From the NCBI GenBank assembly GCA_003645735.1, contig QNBQ01000038.1:1-9542 (forward strand): a stretch of DNA of 9,542 nt. Reading direction: 5' to 3'. The DNA comes from Candidatus Poribacteria bacterium (GTDB taxonomy: Bacteria > Poribacteria > WGA-4E > B28-G17). Positions 1 through 6,137 of this stretch are shown piece after piece. Position 1 is the stretch's first letter; each line of letters opens with the position of its first letter. A program made the translations under genes and the position numbers. The notes under the pieces were generated by a model, which was given only the letters and a program-made list of their open reading frames with translations, had not been told where the DNA came from and made no database searches.

Positions 1-27
1 ATCCGGCAGATCGATGACGATCCTCAT
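1..27 (-). CDS. 5' end of an unidentified gene, cut by the left edge
   Basis: Only the first nine codons are present, reading MRIVIDLPD on the minus strand. The start is supported by a strong Shine-Dalgarno run (GGAGGAGGTGGG, complement of about 31-42) a few bases upstream, and by a promoter-like TATAAT on the same strand at 50-55. The gene is divergent from the PadR gene, a layout in which the regulator often controls its neighbour, but nothing about its function can be read from nine residues. Confidence 0.6.
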
Positions 28-49
28 TCTCCCACCTCCTCCATGAAAG

Positions 50-79
50 ATTATAAGGCCTTTTGGACCGCGACCGCAA
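50..79 (-). promoter_or_regulatory. Promoter for the left-edge minus-strand gene
   Basis: On the minus strand there is TTGCGG (complement of 74-79), an 18-base spacer and a perfect TATAAT (complement of 50-55). The -35 box matches consensus at only three of six positions, so the promoter rests mainly on the -10 box and its place just upstream of the ribosome binding site. Transcription would start near 43, giving a very short leader. Confidence 0.5.
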
Positions 80-104
80 TATGGGAGCAGATCGGAATCC
101 CGGC

Positions 105-134
105 TTGACATCCGGTCGATTGGTTTTGCATAAT
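105..134 (+). promoter_or_regulatory. padR promoter
   Basis: A perfect -35 box TTGACA (105-110) is followed by 18 bases and CATAAT (129-134), a five-of-six match to the -10 consensus. Transcription should start near 141, about 30 bases before the chosen padR start. This excludes translation from the upstream alternative start at 63, which lies before the promoter. Confidence 0.7.
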
Positions 135-146
135 ATAGTATGCAAA
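125..146. promoter_or_regulatory. Palindromic operator over the padR -10 box
   Basis: The arms TTTGCATA (125-132) and TATGCAAA (139-146) are perfect inverted repeats. The six bases between them are also palindromic except for one pair, so the site is 22 bp of dyad symmetry with a single mismatched pair. It covers the -10 box and probable transcription start of padR. PadR-family repressors commonly bind inverted repeats in their own promoters, so autorepression is the simplest reading. That PadR binds here is inferred. Confidence 0.6.
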
Positions 147-170
147 GCAAAGCATCCTCGAGGTAAAGCG

Positions 171-500
171 ATGCGGTTCAACAGGGAGCTGTTGAAGGGG
201 AGCACCGTCACGCTCGTGTTGAGCTTACTGGAGGAGGGGCCGATGTATGGATACCAGCTGATGAAGGAGATCGAGAGGAGGAGCGAAGGGATCTTCAAAT
301 TCCCCCAGGGGACGCTCTACCCGCTGCTTTACAACCTGGAGAGGAAGGGGCTGATCAAGGGGAAGTGGAGGAGCGAGGGAGGGCGGAATAGGAAGTATTA
401 TTCGCTTACGGCCAAGGGGAGAAGGGTTTTGGAGAGGAGCAGGGAGGAGTGGAGGCTTTTCGTCAGGGGTATGGAGCTTGTGCTGAAGGGGAGCCGATGA
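171..500 (+). CDS. PadR-family transcriptional regulator
   Basis: A 109-residue winged-helix DNA-binding protein of the short PadR type. Residues 11-85 match the family core: the helix-turn-helix region with MYGYQL (25-30), the recognition-helix stretch GTLYPLLYNLERKGLI (47-62), and the wing ending in RKYYSLT (74-80). A charged C-terminal helix (85-105) is the usual dimerisation element. ATG at 171 is chosen because GAGGT lies just upstream (160-164), the residues begin where family members begin, and the promoter lies downstream of the longer ORF's start at 63. PadR proteins are mostly repressors that respond to small toxic or phenolic compounds and often control transporters; neither ligand nor target can be read here. 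The overlapping palindrome suggests autoregulation, and the divergent left-edge gene is a candidate target. Confidence 0.88.
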   Translation: MRFNRELLKGSTVTLVLSLLEEGPMYGYQLMKEIERRSEGIFKFPQGTLYPLLYNLERKGLIKGKWRSEGGRNRKYYSLTAKGRRVLERSREEWRLFVRGMELVLKGSR

Positions 501-568
501 TGGAACGGGGAGAGCTGAGGAAAGTAAGGAGCCTGATCTCGCCCTGGATCGGGCGCGGAATGCCTTAG
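497..568 (+). CDS. Tiny ORF coupled to padR, perhaps a gene remnant
   Basis: An ATGA overlap with the padR stop opens a 23-codon frame (MMERGELRKVRSLISPWIG..., stop TAG at 566-568). PadR genes are frequently followed by a translationally coupled gene for a small-domain or membrane partner, so this may be the truncated start of such a gene. The residues have the amphipathic look of an N-terminal helix but I recognise no family. The remaining bases to rsmI hold no open frame I can support. It could equally be a chance ORF. Confidence 0.25.
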   Translation: MMERGELRKVRSLISPWIGRGMP

Positions 569-617
569 CGCATGAGGGAGGCCGCTCAAACCGCAGCGAA
601 AGAGGGAGGAGATCGAA

Positions 618-1295
618 ATGAGCGGGACGCTTTACGTGGTGGCGACTCCCATAGGCAATTTGGAGGACATAACGCTGAGGGCGTTGAGGGTTTTGAGGGA
701 GGTCGATCTGATCGCCGCTGAAGATACACGCCACACCAAGAAGCTGCTCGATCATTACGGCATCCGGAAGCCGATGGTGAGCTATCACGAGCACAACGAG
801 AGGGAGAGGGCGGAGCAGCTCGTGAGGGAGCTGAAGAAGGGAAAGGACGTGGCCTTGGTGACCGACGCCGGCACCCCGGCCATATCCGATCCGGGTTACG
901 TGCTGATCAGGAGGTGTATAGAGGAGGGGGTGAAGGTCGTCCCCGTCCCCGGCCCTTCGGCCCTCATCGCCGCTTTATGCGTCAGCGGCCTCCCCGTTCA
1001 CAGGTTCGCCTTCGAGGGTTTTCTGCCCCATAAGGGCGGCAAGAGGAGGAACAAGCTTGAGGAGCTGAAGGACGAGGAGCGGACGTTGATATTTTACGAA
1101 TCGCCCCATAGGCTGCTCAAAACGCTTAAGGACATGCTTGAGATCCTGGGCGACAGGAACATAGCGGTGGCCAGGGAGCTGACCAAGGTGCACGAAGAGG
1201 TGTTCAGGGGGAGGATAAGCGAGGCGATAAAAAGATTCAGCTCCTCACCAGTGAAGGGGGAGATCACATTAGTGGTGGAGGGGAAAAAGGATTGA
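618..1295 (+). CDS. rsmI: 16S rRNA (cytidine(1402)-2'-O)-methyltransferase RsmI
   Basis: This S-adenosylmethionine-dependent enzyme 2'-O-methylates C1402 in the decoding centre of 16S rRNA. The 225 residues carry the family signatures of the tetrapyrrole-methylase fold: ATPIGNLEDIT (9-19), AAEDTRHTKKLL (33-44), TDAGTPAISDPG (82-93), VPVPGPSALIAAL (108-120) and FYESPHR (159-165). The ATG at 618 is preceded by GGGAGGAG at 604-611. The protein is shorter than the roughly 286-residue E. coli enzyme and stops right after the catalytic domain, lacking the small C-terminal helical domain; many bacteria have this short form. It lies 117 bases after padR with no clear promoter of its own, so it may be read through from padR. 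Identification is secure. Confidence 0.95.
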   Translation: MSGTLYVVATPIGNLEDITLRALRVLREVDLIAAEDTRHTKKLLDHYGIRKPMVSYHEHNERERAEQLVRELKKGKDVALVTDAGTPAISDPGYVLIRRCIEEGVKVVPVPGPSALIAALCVSGLPVHRFAFEGFLPHKGGKRRNKLEELKDEERTLIFYESPHRLLKTLKDMLEILGDRNIAVARELTKVHEEVFRGRISEAIKRFSSSPVKGEITLVVEGKKD

Positions 1296-1298
1296 TCG

Positions 1299-1318
1299 GG
1301 GGCGGGAGGTCCCGCCCC
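1299..1318 (+). terminator. GC hairpin between convergent rsmI and the corrinoid gene
   Basis: GGGGCGGG (1299-1306), a four-base loop AGGT and CCCGCCCC (1311-1318) form an 8-bp perfect stem four bases after the rsmI stop. Only a weak T-rich stretch (TTCAGTTGTG) follows, and on the minus strand there is no T run directly after the stem. Its position between convergent genes suits a shared terminator, but it lacks a full U tract. Confidence 0.5.
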
Positions 1319-1353
1319 TTCAGTTGTGCTTGAAGCCGTTTCCCCCCTGCCCT

Positions 1354-1995
1354 TTAGGTTATCCCCAGAAGCTCTTTGGCTTTATCGGCTCCGGTGGCGG
1401 CGTCCCTTCCGTATCCGTCGGCCCCGATCTCGTCGGCGTAGGCCTGGGTGACAGGCGCCCCGCCGATCAGGACCTTGACCTTATCCCTCACCCCGGCTTC
1501 CTTAAGGGCGTCTATGGTCACCTTCATGGAGGGCATCGTGGTGGTCAGCAGCGCGGACATCGCCACTATTTGAGCGTTGTGCTCCTTTACGGCCTCGACG
1601 AACCTCTCCGGCGGCACGTCCACCCCCAGGTCGATCACCTTGAACCCGGCGCCCTCCAGCATCATCGCCACCAGGTTTTTACCTATGTCGTGCAGGTCGC
1701 CCTTAACCGTTCCGATCACGACCGTCCCGATCGGCTCCACCCCCGCCTCGGTCAGCACCGGCCTCAGTATCTCCATGGCGGCCTTCATCGCCCTGGCCGC
1801 GATCAGCACCTCGGGGACGTAGAATTCGCCCTTTTTGAACTTGTCGCCGACGACGCTCATCCCCTTTATCAGCCCCTCGTTAAGTATCCTGTCAGGGGAT
1901 ATTCCCTCATCCAGGGCCTGTCTTGTCAGGTTTTCGGCGTCGTCCTTCTTGCCGTTTATAATCGCCTCAGCTAAGGCGTTTAGATCGACGGCCAT
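1354..1995 (-). CDS. Corrinoid protein (methyltransferase cognate B12-binding protein)
   Basis: A 213-residue cobalamin-binding protein of the MtbC/MtmC/MttC-like family. Residues 1-85 form the helical cap domain; 88-213 form the Rossmann-like B12 domain. The signature D100-x-H102-x-x-G105 (DLHDIG) gives the lower axial histidine ligand to cobalt, with the supporting SALLTTT (147-153) and IGGAPV (177-182) segments that hold the nucleotide tail. Such proteins shuttle a methyl group from a substrate-specific methyltransferase to a second acceptor such as tetrahydrofolate or coenzyme M. No methyltransferase or reductive activator lies in the window, so the substrate is unknown. The start is secure: AGGAGG sits inside the last codons of the upstream lipoprotein gene, two bases separate stop and start, and the two are surely cotranscribed. 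Confidence 0.92.
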   Translation of the reverse strand: MAVDLNALAEAIINGKKDDAENLTRQALDEGISPDRILNEGLIKGMSVVGDKFKKGEFYVPEVLIAARAMKAAMEILRPVLTEAGVEPIGTVVIGTVKGDLHDIGKNLVAMMLEGAGFKVIDLGVDVPPERFVEAVKEHNAQIVAMSALLTTTMPSMKVTIDALKEAGVRDKVKVLIGGAPVTQAYADEIGADGYGRDAATGADKAKELLGIT

Positions 1996-1997
1996 GT

Positions 1998-3206
1998 TTA
2001 TCCTCCTTTGCCCTTACCTGATTGGAGTTGTGTTAGAAGCCGGGCCAATTCGTCTTTGACGATCTGCTGTTTCTCGCTTTGATAGAGCTCATAGAGCTTA
2101 TATTCCCCGTCGGCGTCTATCCCCGATATCACCTTTGGGCTGGAGAGGATTTTGACGATCCTCAGCCTCACATCCCATTCCTTCTGTTTGGGCAACATTT
2201 CGATCAGCTCCTTGGCCATCCTCTCCCCGTATTCCTTAAGCGCATCCGCGGCAGCATTTTGAACCTCATCGTTCGGGTCCGTGGTGAGCAGCTCGATCAA
2301 TTTCTCCTCGGCTTCGGGCGGCACCCCTCTGGAGATGAGCGCCCTGATCAGGTTGACCCTGACGACGGGATCGGGGTCGCTCAGGCTTGAGAGGACCTTC
2401 TCGATCGGCATGTGGTTCAGCGCGGATATCGCCTTGGACGCTATCCTCCTGACCTCCGCGTTCGGGCTGTCGAGCAGCGAGATGATCTGGGATGCGTATT
2501 TTTTCTCCCCCATCTCGTAGAGGGCCACGATCGCCTCCGCCTTGATGACCGGGTCGGTTCCGGCGGCGCACTTTTTAAGCGCGGGAACAACCTCCTTCGT
2601 TTTTATCCCGCTCAGCACCTCAACTATATCCCTTCTGACCTCGGGCGTGAGGGCGGGGCTCTCCAAGGCGGCGCACAGCTTAGGGACGGCTGGAGGGCCT
2701 ATCCTCACAAGAGCTTTCTTGAGAAATTTTATCCGATCGGGATACTCCTCCCTCTTGGTCGGGTCGGAGATGAACTCGATGATCGGTTCAACCGCTGCTT
2801 CCCCTGCCCCGACCAGCAGCTCCACGACGTCCGGGGTAAGCCGGCTGTATTTGCTCATAACCTTTAGAAGCGTCTCGATCCCCTGCCTGCCGAAGGAGAG
2901 CAGTTTTCGGTAGGACTGCTCCGCTTTGACCGCGAACTCCTCCTTTTTGCCGGCCACCTCGGCGGCGGGCTTATCTTTAGCTTGACGGTAGGCGATCGTC
3001 AGATAGACATAAACCTCGGGGTTATCAGGCTCCTCCTTCTGGGCCTTCTCCAGGTATTGGATCGCCTCGAACGACTTGCCGGCGGCCACCATATCCCTGC
3101 CCAGCTCCAGGTTGGTCACCTTTCTGGCGGCATACCTCTCACAGCCCGTTACGATCGCGGCCAGCGCCGCCACCAGAAGAGCTGTTGTCCGTATCCTTCC
3201 GACCAT
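1998..3206 (-). CDS. Lipoprotein with TPR and HEAT-like repeats
   Basis: A 402-residue probable exported lipoprotein. The N terminus has basic residues (MVGRIR), a hydrophobic stretch (8-20) and a lipobox ending VTGC, giving the lipidated cysteine at residue 22. Residues 31-79 look like one or two TPR helical hairpins. Residues 125-395 are a series of HEAT/PBS-lyase-like helical repeats, visible as recurring patterns of the type DPVIKAEAIVAL (218-229), NAEVRRIASKAISAL (249-263), DPVVRVNLIRAL (279-290) and NDEVQNAAADAL (312-323). Such repeats are protein-binding scaffolds, and no catalytic motif is visible. The start is backed by AAGGGGAT upstream and by a good promoter at 3246-3274. It is the first gene of a two-gene operon with the corrinoid protein, an odd pairing because this product leaves the cytoplasm while its partner should stay inside. 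The precise role is unknown. Confidence 0.82.
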   Translation of the reverse strand: MVGRIRTTALLVAALAAIVTGCERYAARKVTNLELGRDMVAAGKSFEAIQYLEKAQKEEPDNPEVYVYLTIAYRQAKDKPAAEVAGKKEEFAVKAEQSYRKLLSFGRQGIETLLKVMSKYSRLTPDVVELLVGAGEAAVEPIIEFISDPTKREEYPDRIKFLKKALVRIGPPAVPKLCAALESPALTPEVRRDIVEVLSGIKTKEVVPALKKCAAGTDPVIKAEAIVALYEMGEKKYASQIISLLDSPNAEVRRIASKAISALNHMPIEKVLSSLSDPDPVVRVNLIRALISRGVPPEAEEKLIELLTTDPNDEVQNAAADALKEYGERMAKELIEMLPKQKEWDVRLRIVKILSSPKVISGIDADGEYKLYELYQSEKQQIVKDELARLLTQLQSGKGKGG

Positions 3207-3245
3207 GCCTATCCCCTTGAAGATGTAGAAAAGCTTTGCTGCTTA

Positions 3246-3274
3246 AGTTTACTAAATATGCGAGTTGATGTCAA
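3246..3274 (-). promoter_or_regulatory. Promoter of the lipoprotein-corrinoid operon
   Basis: On the minus strand a perfect TTGACA (complement of 3269-3274) is followed by exactly 17 bases and TAAACT (complement of 3246-3251), a four-of-six match to the -10 consensus. The start of transcription would be near 3239, about 33 bases before the lipoprotein start codon. It is divergent from the hydrogenase promoter, with about 58 bases between the two -35 boxes. Confidence 0.65.
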
Positions 3275-3289
3275 GCGACCAGTGAAGGG

Positions 3290-3321
3290 AAAATCAGAGG
3301 GCCTGTCATCCCCTCTGTTTT
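3290..3321. promoter_or_regulatory. Dyad midway between divergent promoters
   Basis: CAGAGGG (3295-3301) and CCCTCTG (3311-3317) are perfect 7-base inverted arms around a 9-base centre, flanked by AAAA (3290-3293) and TTTT (3318-3321). The centre, 3306, falls near -63 relative to the expected hydrogenase start and near -67 relative to the lipoprotein start, so it is placed to serve both promoters as a regulator site. The shape also resembles a bidirectional intrinsic terminator, which could insulate the two units. Sequence alone does not decide. Confidence 0.5.
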
Positions 3322-3332
3322 CGAGCCGCGCG

Positions 3333-3362
3333 TTGACAACCCTCGCCGCCTTAGTGTATAAT
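3333..3362 (+). promoter_or_regulatory. Hydrogenase operon promoter
   Basis: Both boxes are perfect: TTGACA (3333-3338), 18 bases, then TATAAT (3357-3362). Transcription should start near 3369. The -10 box is enclosed by the inverted repeat CCGCCT (3346-3351) and AGGCGG (3363-3368), a possible repressor site. A fully consensus promoter suggests high basal strength, held in check by a repressor or by the leader. Confidence 0.8.
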
Positions 3363-3369
3363 AGGCGGT

Positions 3370-3488
3370 GCAAAGCAGGTGCTCAAGTAGATGGGAGTTC
3401 ATCTGCCTCCGATGCCTCAGCCGGAGCTACCCAAATCTTTCAAACCCCAGGCAATCCCAACCATATCCCTAGACAAGGGAGGATAACG
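3370..3488 (+). promoter_or_regulatory. Structured 5' leader of the hydrogenase operon
   Basis: About 119 untranslated bases separate the expected transcription start from the hydB start. They hold hairpins AGATG/CATCT (3389-3393 with 3400-3404) and CTCCG/CGGAG (3407-3411 with 3422-3426). A third hairpin, TCCCT/AGGGA (3466-3470 with 3476-3480), covers part of the Shine-Dalgarno sequence AAGGGAGG (3475-3482). CCTCC at 3406-3410 is also complementary to GGAGG at 3478-3482, so two competing folds are possible. It matches no riboswitch class I can recall. Confidence 0.4.
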
Positions 3489-4529
3489 ATGTCCCTTTTC
3501 GTCCTTGAGAAAGGGAAGCTGGGCGCTTTCGTCGAGAAGCTGATCTCCCGGGCGGAGGTCGTCGGACCTAAGAAGAAGGATGGGTTCTTCGTCTTCGACG
3601 TCGTGAAAAGCCCGGAGGAGATCTGTCTGGATTACACGAGCACCATTTTGCCCCCCAAAAAATACCTGCTGCCCCAGGAGGAGCCGATACTCAGGTTCAC
3701 GCTGGGGGAGACCCCTCAGGTCGAGCCGGTGATAGAGGCTGAGGAGAGGATCCTCTTCGGCGTCCACCCCTGCGATCTGTGGGCCATCTGGGAGATGGAC
3801 AAGGTCTTCTCGGACACGAACAAGGACACCAACTACCTGGCCAGGCGGGAGATGACGACGATCATCGGGCTGGAGTGTCTCAACCCGGACGAGCACTGCT
3901 TCTGCACCAGCGTCGGCACCTCCGTCCCCATGGACGAGCAGTTCGACCTCTTCTTCGTCGACATCGGCGACGTCTTCGCGGTGAAGGTCGGCTCGGAAAA
4001 GGGGCAGCAGTTGATAGACGAGTCGTTCGAGGAGGCCAGAAGCGACACGCTGGCCCAGATCGACCGCGTTCAGCGTGAGAAGGCCGAGAAGATCAAGGCC
4101 TCGATAAAGATGAAGGTCGAGGAGATACCGCTCTTCTTGGAGGGCCAATACAACAGCCCCGTCTGGAAGTCCGAAAGCGAAAAATGCTACAGCTGCGGTT
4201 CCTGCGTGATGGTCTGCCCCACCTGCTTCTGCTTCGACGTCTACGATGAGGTGGAGCTGGACATGAAGTCGGGCCTGAAGATCAGGAGATGGGACGGCTG
4301 CATGTTGCCCGACTTCGCCCTGGTCGCCTCGGGCGAGAACTTCCGCGAGACCCGGGAGGCGAGGCTCAGGCACAGGATATACCGCAAATACCAGTACCTG
4401 ATGGTCAAATACGGCAAGAGCTTCTGCGTCGGATGTGGAAGGTGCTGGAGAGCCTGTATAGTCGATATCAACCCCGTAGATGTCCTCAACAAGCTTATAG
4501 AAACGGCCGACAAGGGGGAGGAGGTGTGA
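3489..4529 (+). CDS. hydB: Hydrogenase beta subunit, iron-sulfur electron carrier
   Basis: The 346-residue product belongs to the family of sulfhydrogenase beta subunit and anaerobic sulfite reductase subunit A. It passes electrons between the hydrogenase core and the flavin-bearing gamma subunit in the cytoplasm. Two ferredoxin-like 4Fe-4S motifs are clear: C233-C236-C239-C243 (CYSCGSCVMVCP) and C313-C316-C319-C323 (CVGCGRCWRAC). Two extra cysteines at 246 and 248 follow the first motif. The N-terminal half includes the family segment GVHPCDL (91-97). ATG at 3489 is chosen over in-frame upstream codons because AAGGGAGG precedes it by six bases, the promoter lies at 3333-3362, and the upstream translation does not resemble the family. 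It is the first gene of hydBGDA, one base before hydG. Being next to hydG, hydD and hydA makes a group 3b role more likely than sulfite reduction. Confidence 0.92.
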   Translation: MSLFVLEKGKLGAFVEKLISRAEVVGPKKKDGFFVFDVVKSPEEICLDYTSTILPPKKYLLPQEEPILRFTLGETPQVEPVIEAEERILFGVHPCDLWAIWEMDKVFSDTNKDTNYLARREMTTIIGLECLNPDEHCFCTSVGTSVPMDEQFDLFFVDIGDVFAVKVGSEKGQQLIDESFEEARSDTLAQIDRVQREKAEKIKASIKMKVEEIPLFLEGQYNSPVWKSESEKCYSCGSCVMVCPTCFCFDVYDEVELDMKSGLKIRRWDGCMLPDFALVASGENFRETREARLRHRIYRKYQYLMVKYGKSFCVGCGRCWRACIVDINPVDVLNKLIETADKGEEV

Positions 4530-4530
4530 G

Positions 4531-5379
4531 ATGGCAACCCGGCTTAAAGAGGAATCGCTTTACCTTCCGAGGCTGGCCGAGATAGTCAGGGTTGAGAAGT
4601 TAACGGAGACGGAGAAGCTTTTCGAGGTGAGGTTGAAGGACGGGAGCGAGCTGGGGCATAAGCCCGGCCAGTTCGTGATGGTCTCCGTCTTCGGGGTCGG
4701 CGAGGCGCCTTTCTCCGTCTGTTCTTCCCCTACAAAGAAGGGGAGCTTCGAGCTGTGCATAAGGGCGGTCGGCAACGTCACAAACGCGCTGCACAGGCTG
4801 GAGCCCGGAGCTGTGATAGGCATACGCGGCCCGTTCGGCAACGGCTTCCCGCTGGACGTCCTGAGGGGCAAGGATATACTGTTCGTCGCCGGCGGGCTGG
4901 GGCTGGCCCCCTTGAGATCGCTCATCAACTACGCGCTAGACAGGAGGGAGGAGTTCGGCAGGCTGATCATACTCTACGGCTGCAAAACCCCCTCGGAGCT
5001 CCTCTTCAGGGACGAGCTGGCCCGCTGGGAGAAAAGGGACGATGTCAACTTCCTGGTGACCGTCGACAGGCCGGACGACTCCTGGGACAGGCACGTCGGC
5101 GTGATAACCACCCTCTTCCCGAAGATAACGATAGATCCCGAAAGGACGATGGCGGTCGTGGTGGGGCCGCCGGTCATGTATAGGTTCGTCGCCCTGGAGT
5201 GCATACAGAAGGGCATACCCGAAAGCCACATATTCATGTCGCTGGAACGCCACATGAAGTGTGGCGTCGGCAAGTGCGGCCATTGCCAGATAAATGGCAA
5301 ATACGTCTGCCAGGACGGCCCGGTCTTCACCCTTTCACAACTGAGACTACTGCCTGAAGGAGGAGTGGTGAGGCAATGA
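4531..5379 (+). CDS. hydG: Hydrogenase gamma subunit, FAD/NAD(P)-binding
   Basis: The 282-residue protein is the NAD(P)H-reacting diaphorase subunit of the hydrogenase, of the ferredoxin-NADP reductase superfamily and close to dihydroorotate dehydrogenase electron transfer subunits. The FAD domain spans roughly 10-110 with PGQFVMV (45-51) and APFSVCSS (59-66). The nucleotide domain follows with AGGLGLAPLRS (120-130), and VVGPPVMYRF lies further on. A C-terminal 2Fe-2S motif has C244, C249, C252 and C260 (CGVGKCGHC...C). The ATG follows the hydB stop by one base, with GGGGGAGGAGG inside the end of hydB as ribosome binding site. It overlaps hydD by ATGA, pointing to translational coupling. NAD versus NADP preference cannot be judged by eye. 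Confidence 0.94.
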   Translation: MATRLKEESLYLPRLAEIVRVEKLTETEKLFEVRLKDGSELGHKPGQFVMVSVFGVGEAPFSVCSSPTKKGSFELCIRAVGNVTNALHRLEPGAVIGIRGPFGNGFPLDVLRGKDILFVAGGLGLAPLRSLINYALDRREEFGRLIILYGCKTPSELLFRDELARWEKRDDVNFLVTVDRPDDSWDRHVGVITTLFPKITIDPERTMAVVVGPPVMYRFVALECIQKGIPESHIFMSLERHMKCGVGKCGHCQINGKYVCQDGPVFTLSQLRLLPEGGVVRQ

Positions 5380-6134
5380 AACCGAAGGTAGGCGTTTTCA
5401 GCTTCACGGGATGTGAGGGGTGTCAACTCCAAATTTTGGAGTGTGAAAACGAGCTGTTGGACATACTCAACCTGGTCGAGATAGTGACCTTCAGGGAGGC
5501 GATGGACAAGATAAGCGACGACTACCAGATCGCCTTCATAGACGGCGCCATCACCCGCCAGGAGGAGATAGAGAGGCTGAAGGAGATCAGGGAGAGGGCG
5601 TCGATACTGGTCGCGCTGGGCAGCTGCGCCGCCTTCGGAGGCATAAACTGCCTCAAGAACCGGTTCCCGATGGACGAGGTGCTCAGATACGTCTACGGCG
5701 ATAAGGCCCACTACTTCGACACGTTGCCGGCCAGGGGCGCCGATGCTTACGTCAAGGTGGACTACTACGTCTACGGCTGCCCGGCCACAAAATCGGAGCT
5801 CCTACACGTGCTCAAATCCCTGGTTCTGGGGATCAAGCCCCGCATACCGAACTACCCGGTCTGCGTCGAGTGCAAGCTAAAGGAGAACGTCTGCCTGTTC
5901 GACAAGGGCGAGGTCTGCCTGGGGCCTGTGACCAGGGCCGGATGCGGCGCGCTCTGCCCGTCGTACGGGCACAGGTGCGAGGGATGTAGGGGGTTCGTCG
6001 ACGATCCGAACATCAACGCCCACAAGGAGACCCTGCAGAAGGCGGGCTTGACCGTGGAGGAGCTTATGCAGGAGTTTACCATGTTCTGTAGCTGCCCATT
6101 GGAGAAATTGGAGCAAACCAAGTCGGAGGCTTGA
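5376..6134 (+). CDS. hydD: [NiFe] hydrogenase small (delta) subunit
   Basis: The 252-residue small subunit carries electrons from the NiFe site through iron-sulfur clusters. The proximal cluster ligands are C13 and C16 (TGCEGC), C84 (GSC) and C135 (YGCP). Further cysteines at 163, 166, 173 and 181, and at 190, 194, 201 and 204, supply two more four-cysteine sets, matching the three 4Fe-4S clusters known for group 3b small subunits. There is no Tat signal or membrane segment, so the enzyme is cytoplasmic. It starts within the hydG stop codon region (ATGA overlap) after GAAGGAGGAGTGG. All expected cluster ligands are present. Confidence 0.95.
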   Translation: MKPKVGVFSFTGCEGCQLQILECENELLDILNLVEIVTFREAMDKISDDYQIAFIDGAITRQEEIERLKEIRERASILVALGSCAAFGGINCLKNRFPMDEVLRYVYGDKAHYFDTLPARGADAYVKVDYYVYGCPATKSELLHVLKSLVLGIKPRIPNYPVCVECKLKENVCLFDKGEVCLGPVTRAGCGALCPSYGHRCEGCRGFVDDPNINAHKETLQKAGLTVEELMQEFTMFCSCPLEKLEQTKSEA

Positions 6135-6137
6135 AAG

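Noticed and set aside
63..170. In-frame N-terminal extension of the PadR gene from a start at 63
   Set aside because: It begins upstream of the TTGACA promoter, has no family similarity, and a good ribosome site precedes the ATG at 171.
1324..1974. Open frame of 216 codons on the plus strand
   Set aside because: It is antisense to the corrinoid gene, rich in His, Gly and Pro, and has no ribosome site; the minus-strand protein has clear motifs.
2982..3488. Long in-frame extension of hydB upstream of ATG 3489
   Set aside because: It overlaps the opposite-strand lipoprotein gene and both divergent promoters, and the translated residues do not resemble the family.
3370..3488. Known riboswitch in the hyd leader (c-di-GMP-I, TPP, cobalamin, fluoride, molybdenum cofactor)
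   Set aside because: Short resemblances such as GCAAAGC occur, but the conserved cores of these classes are not present in order.
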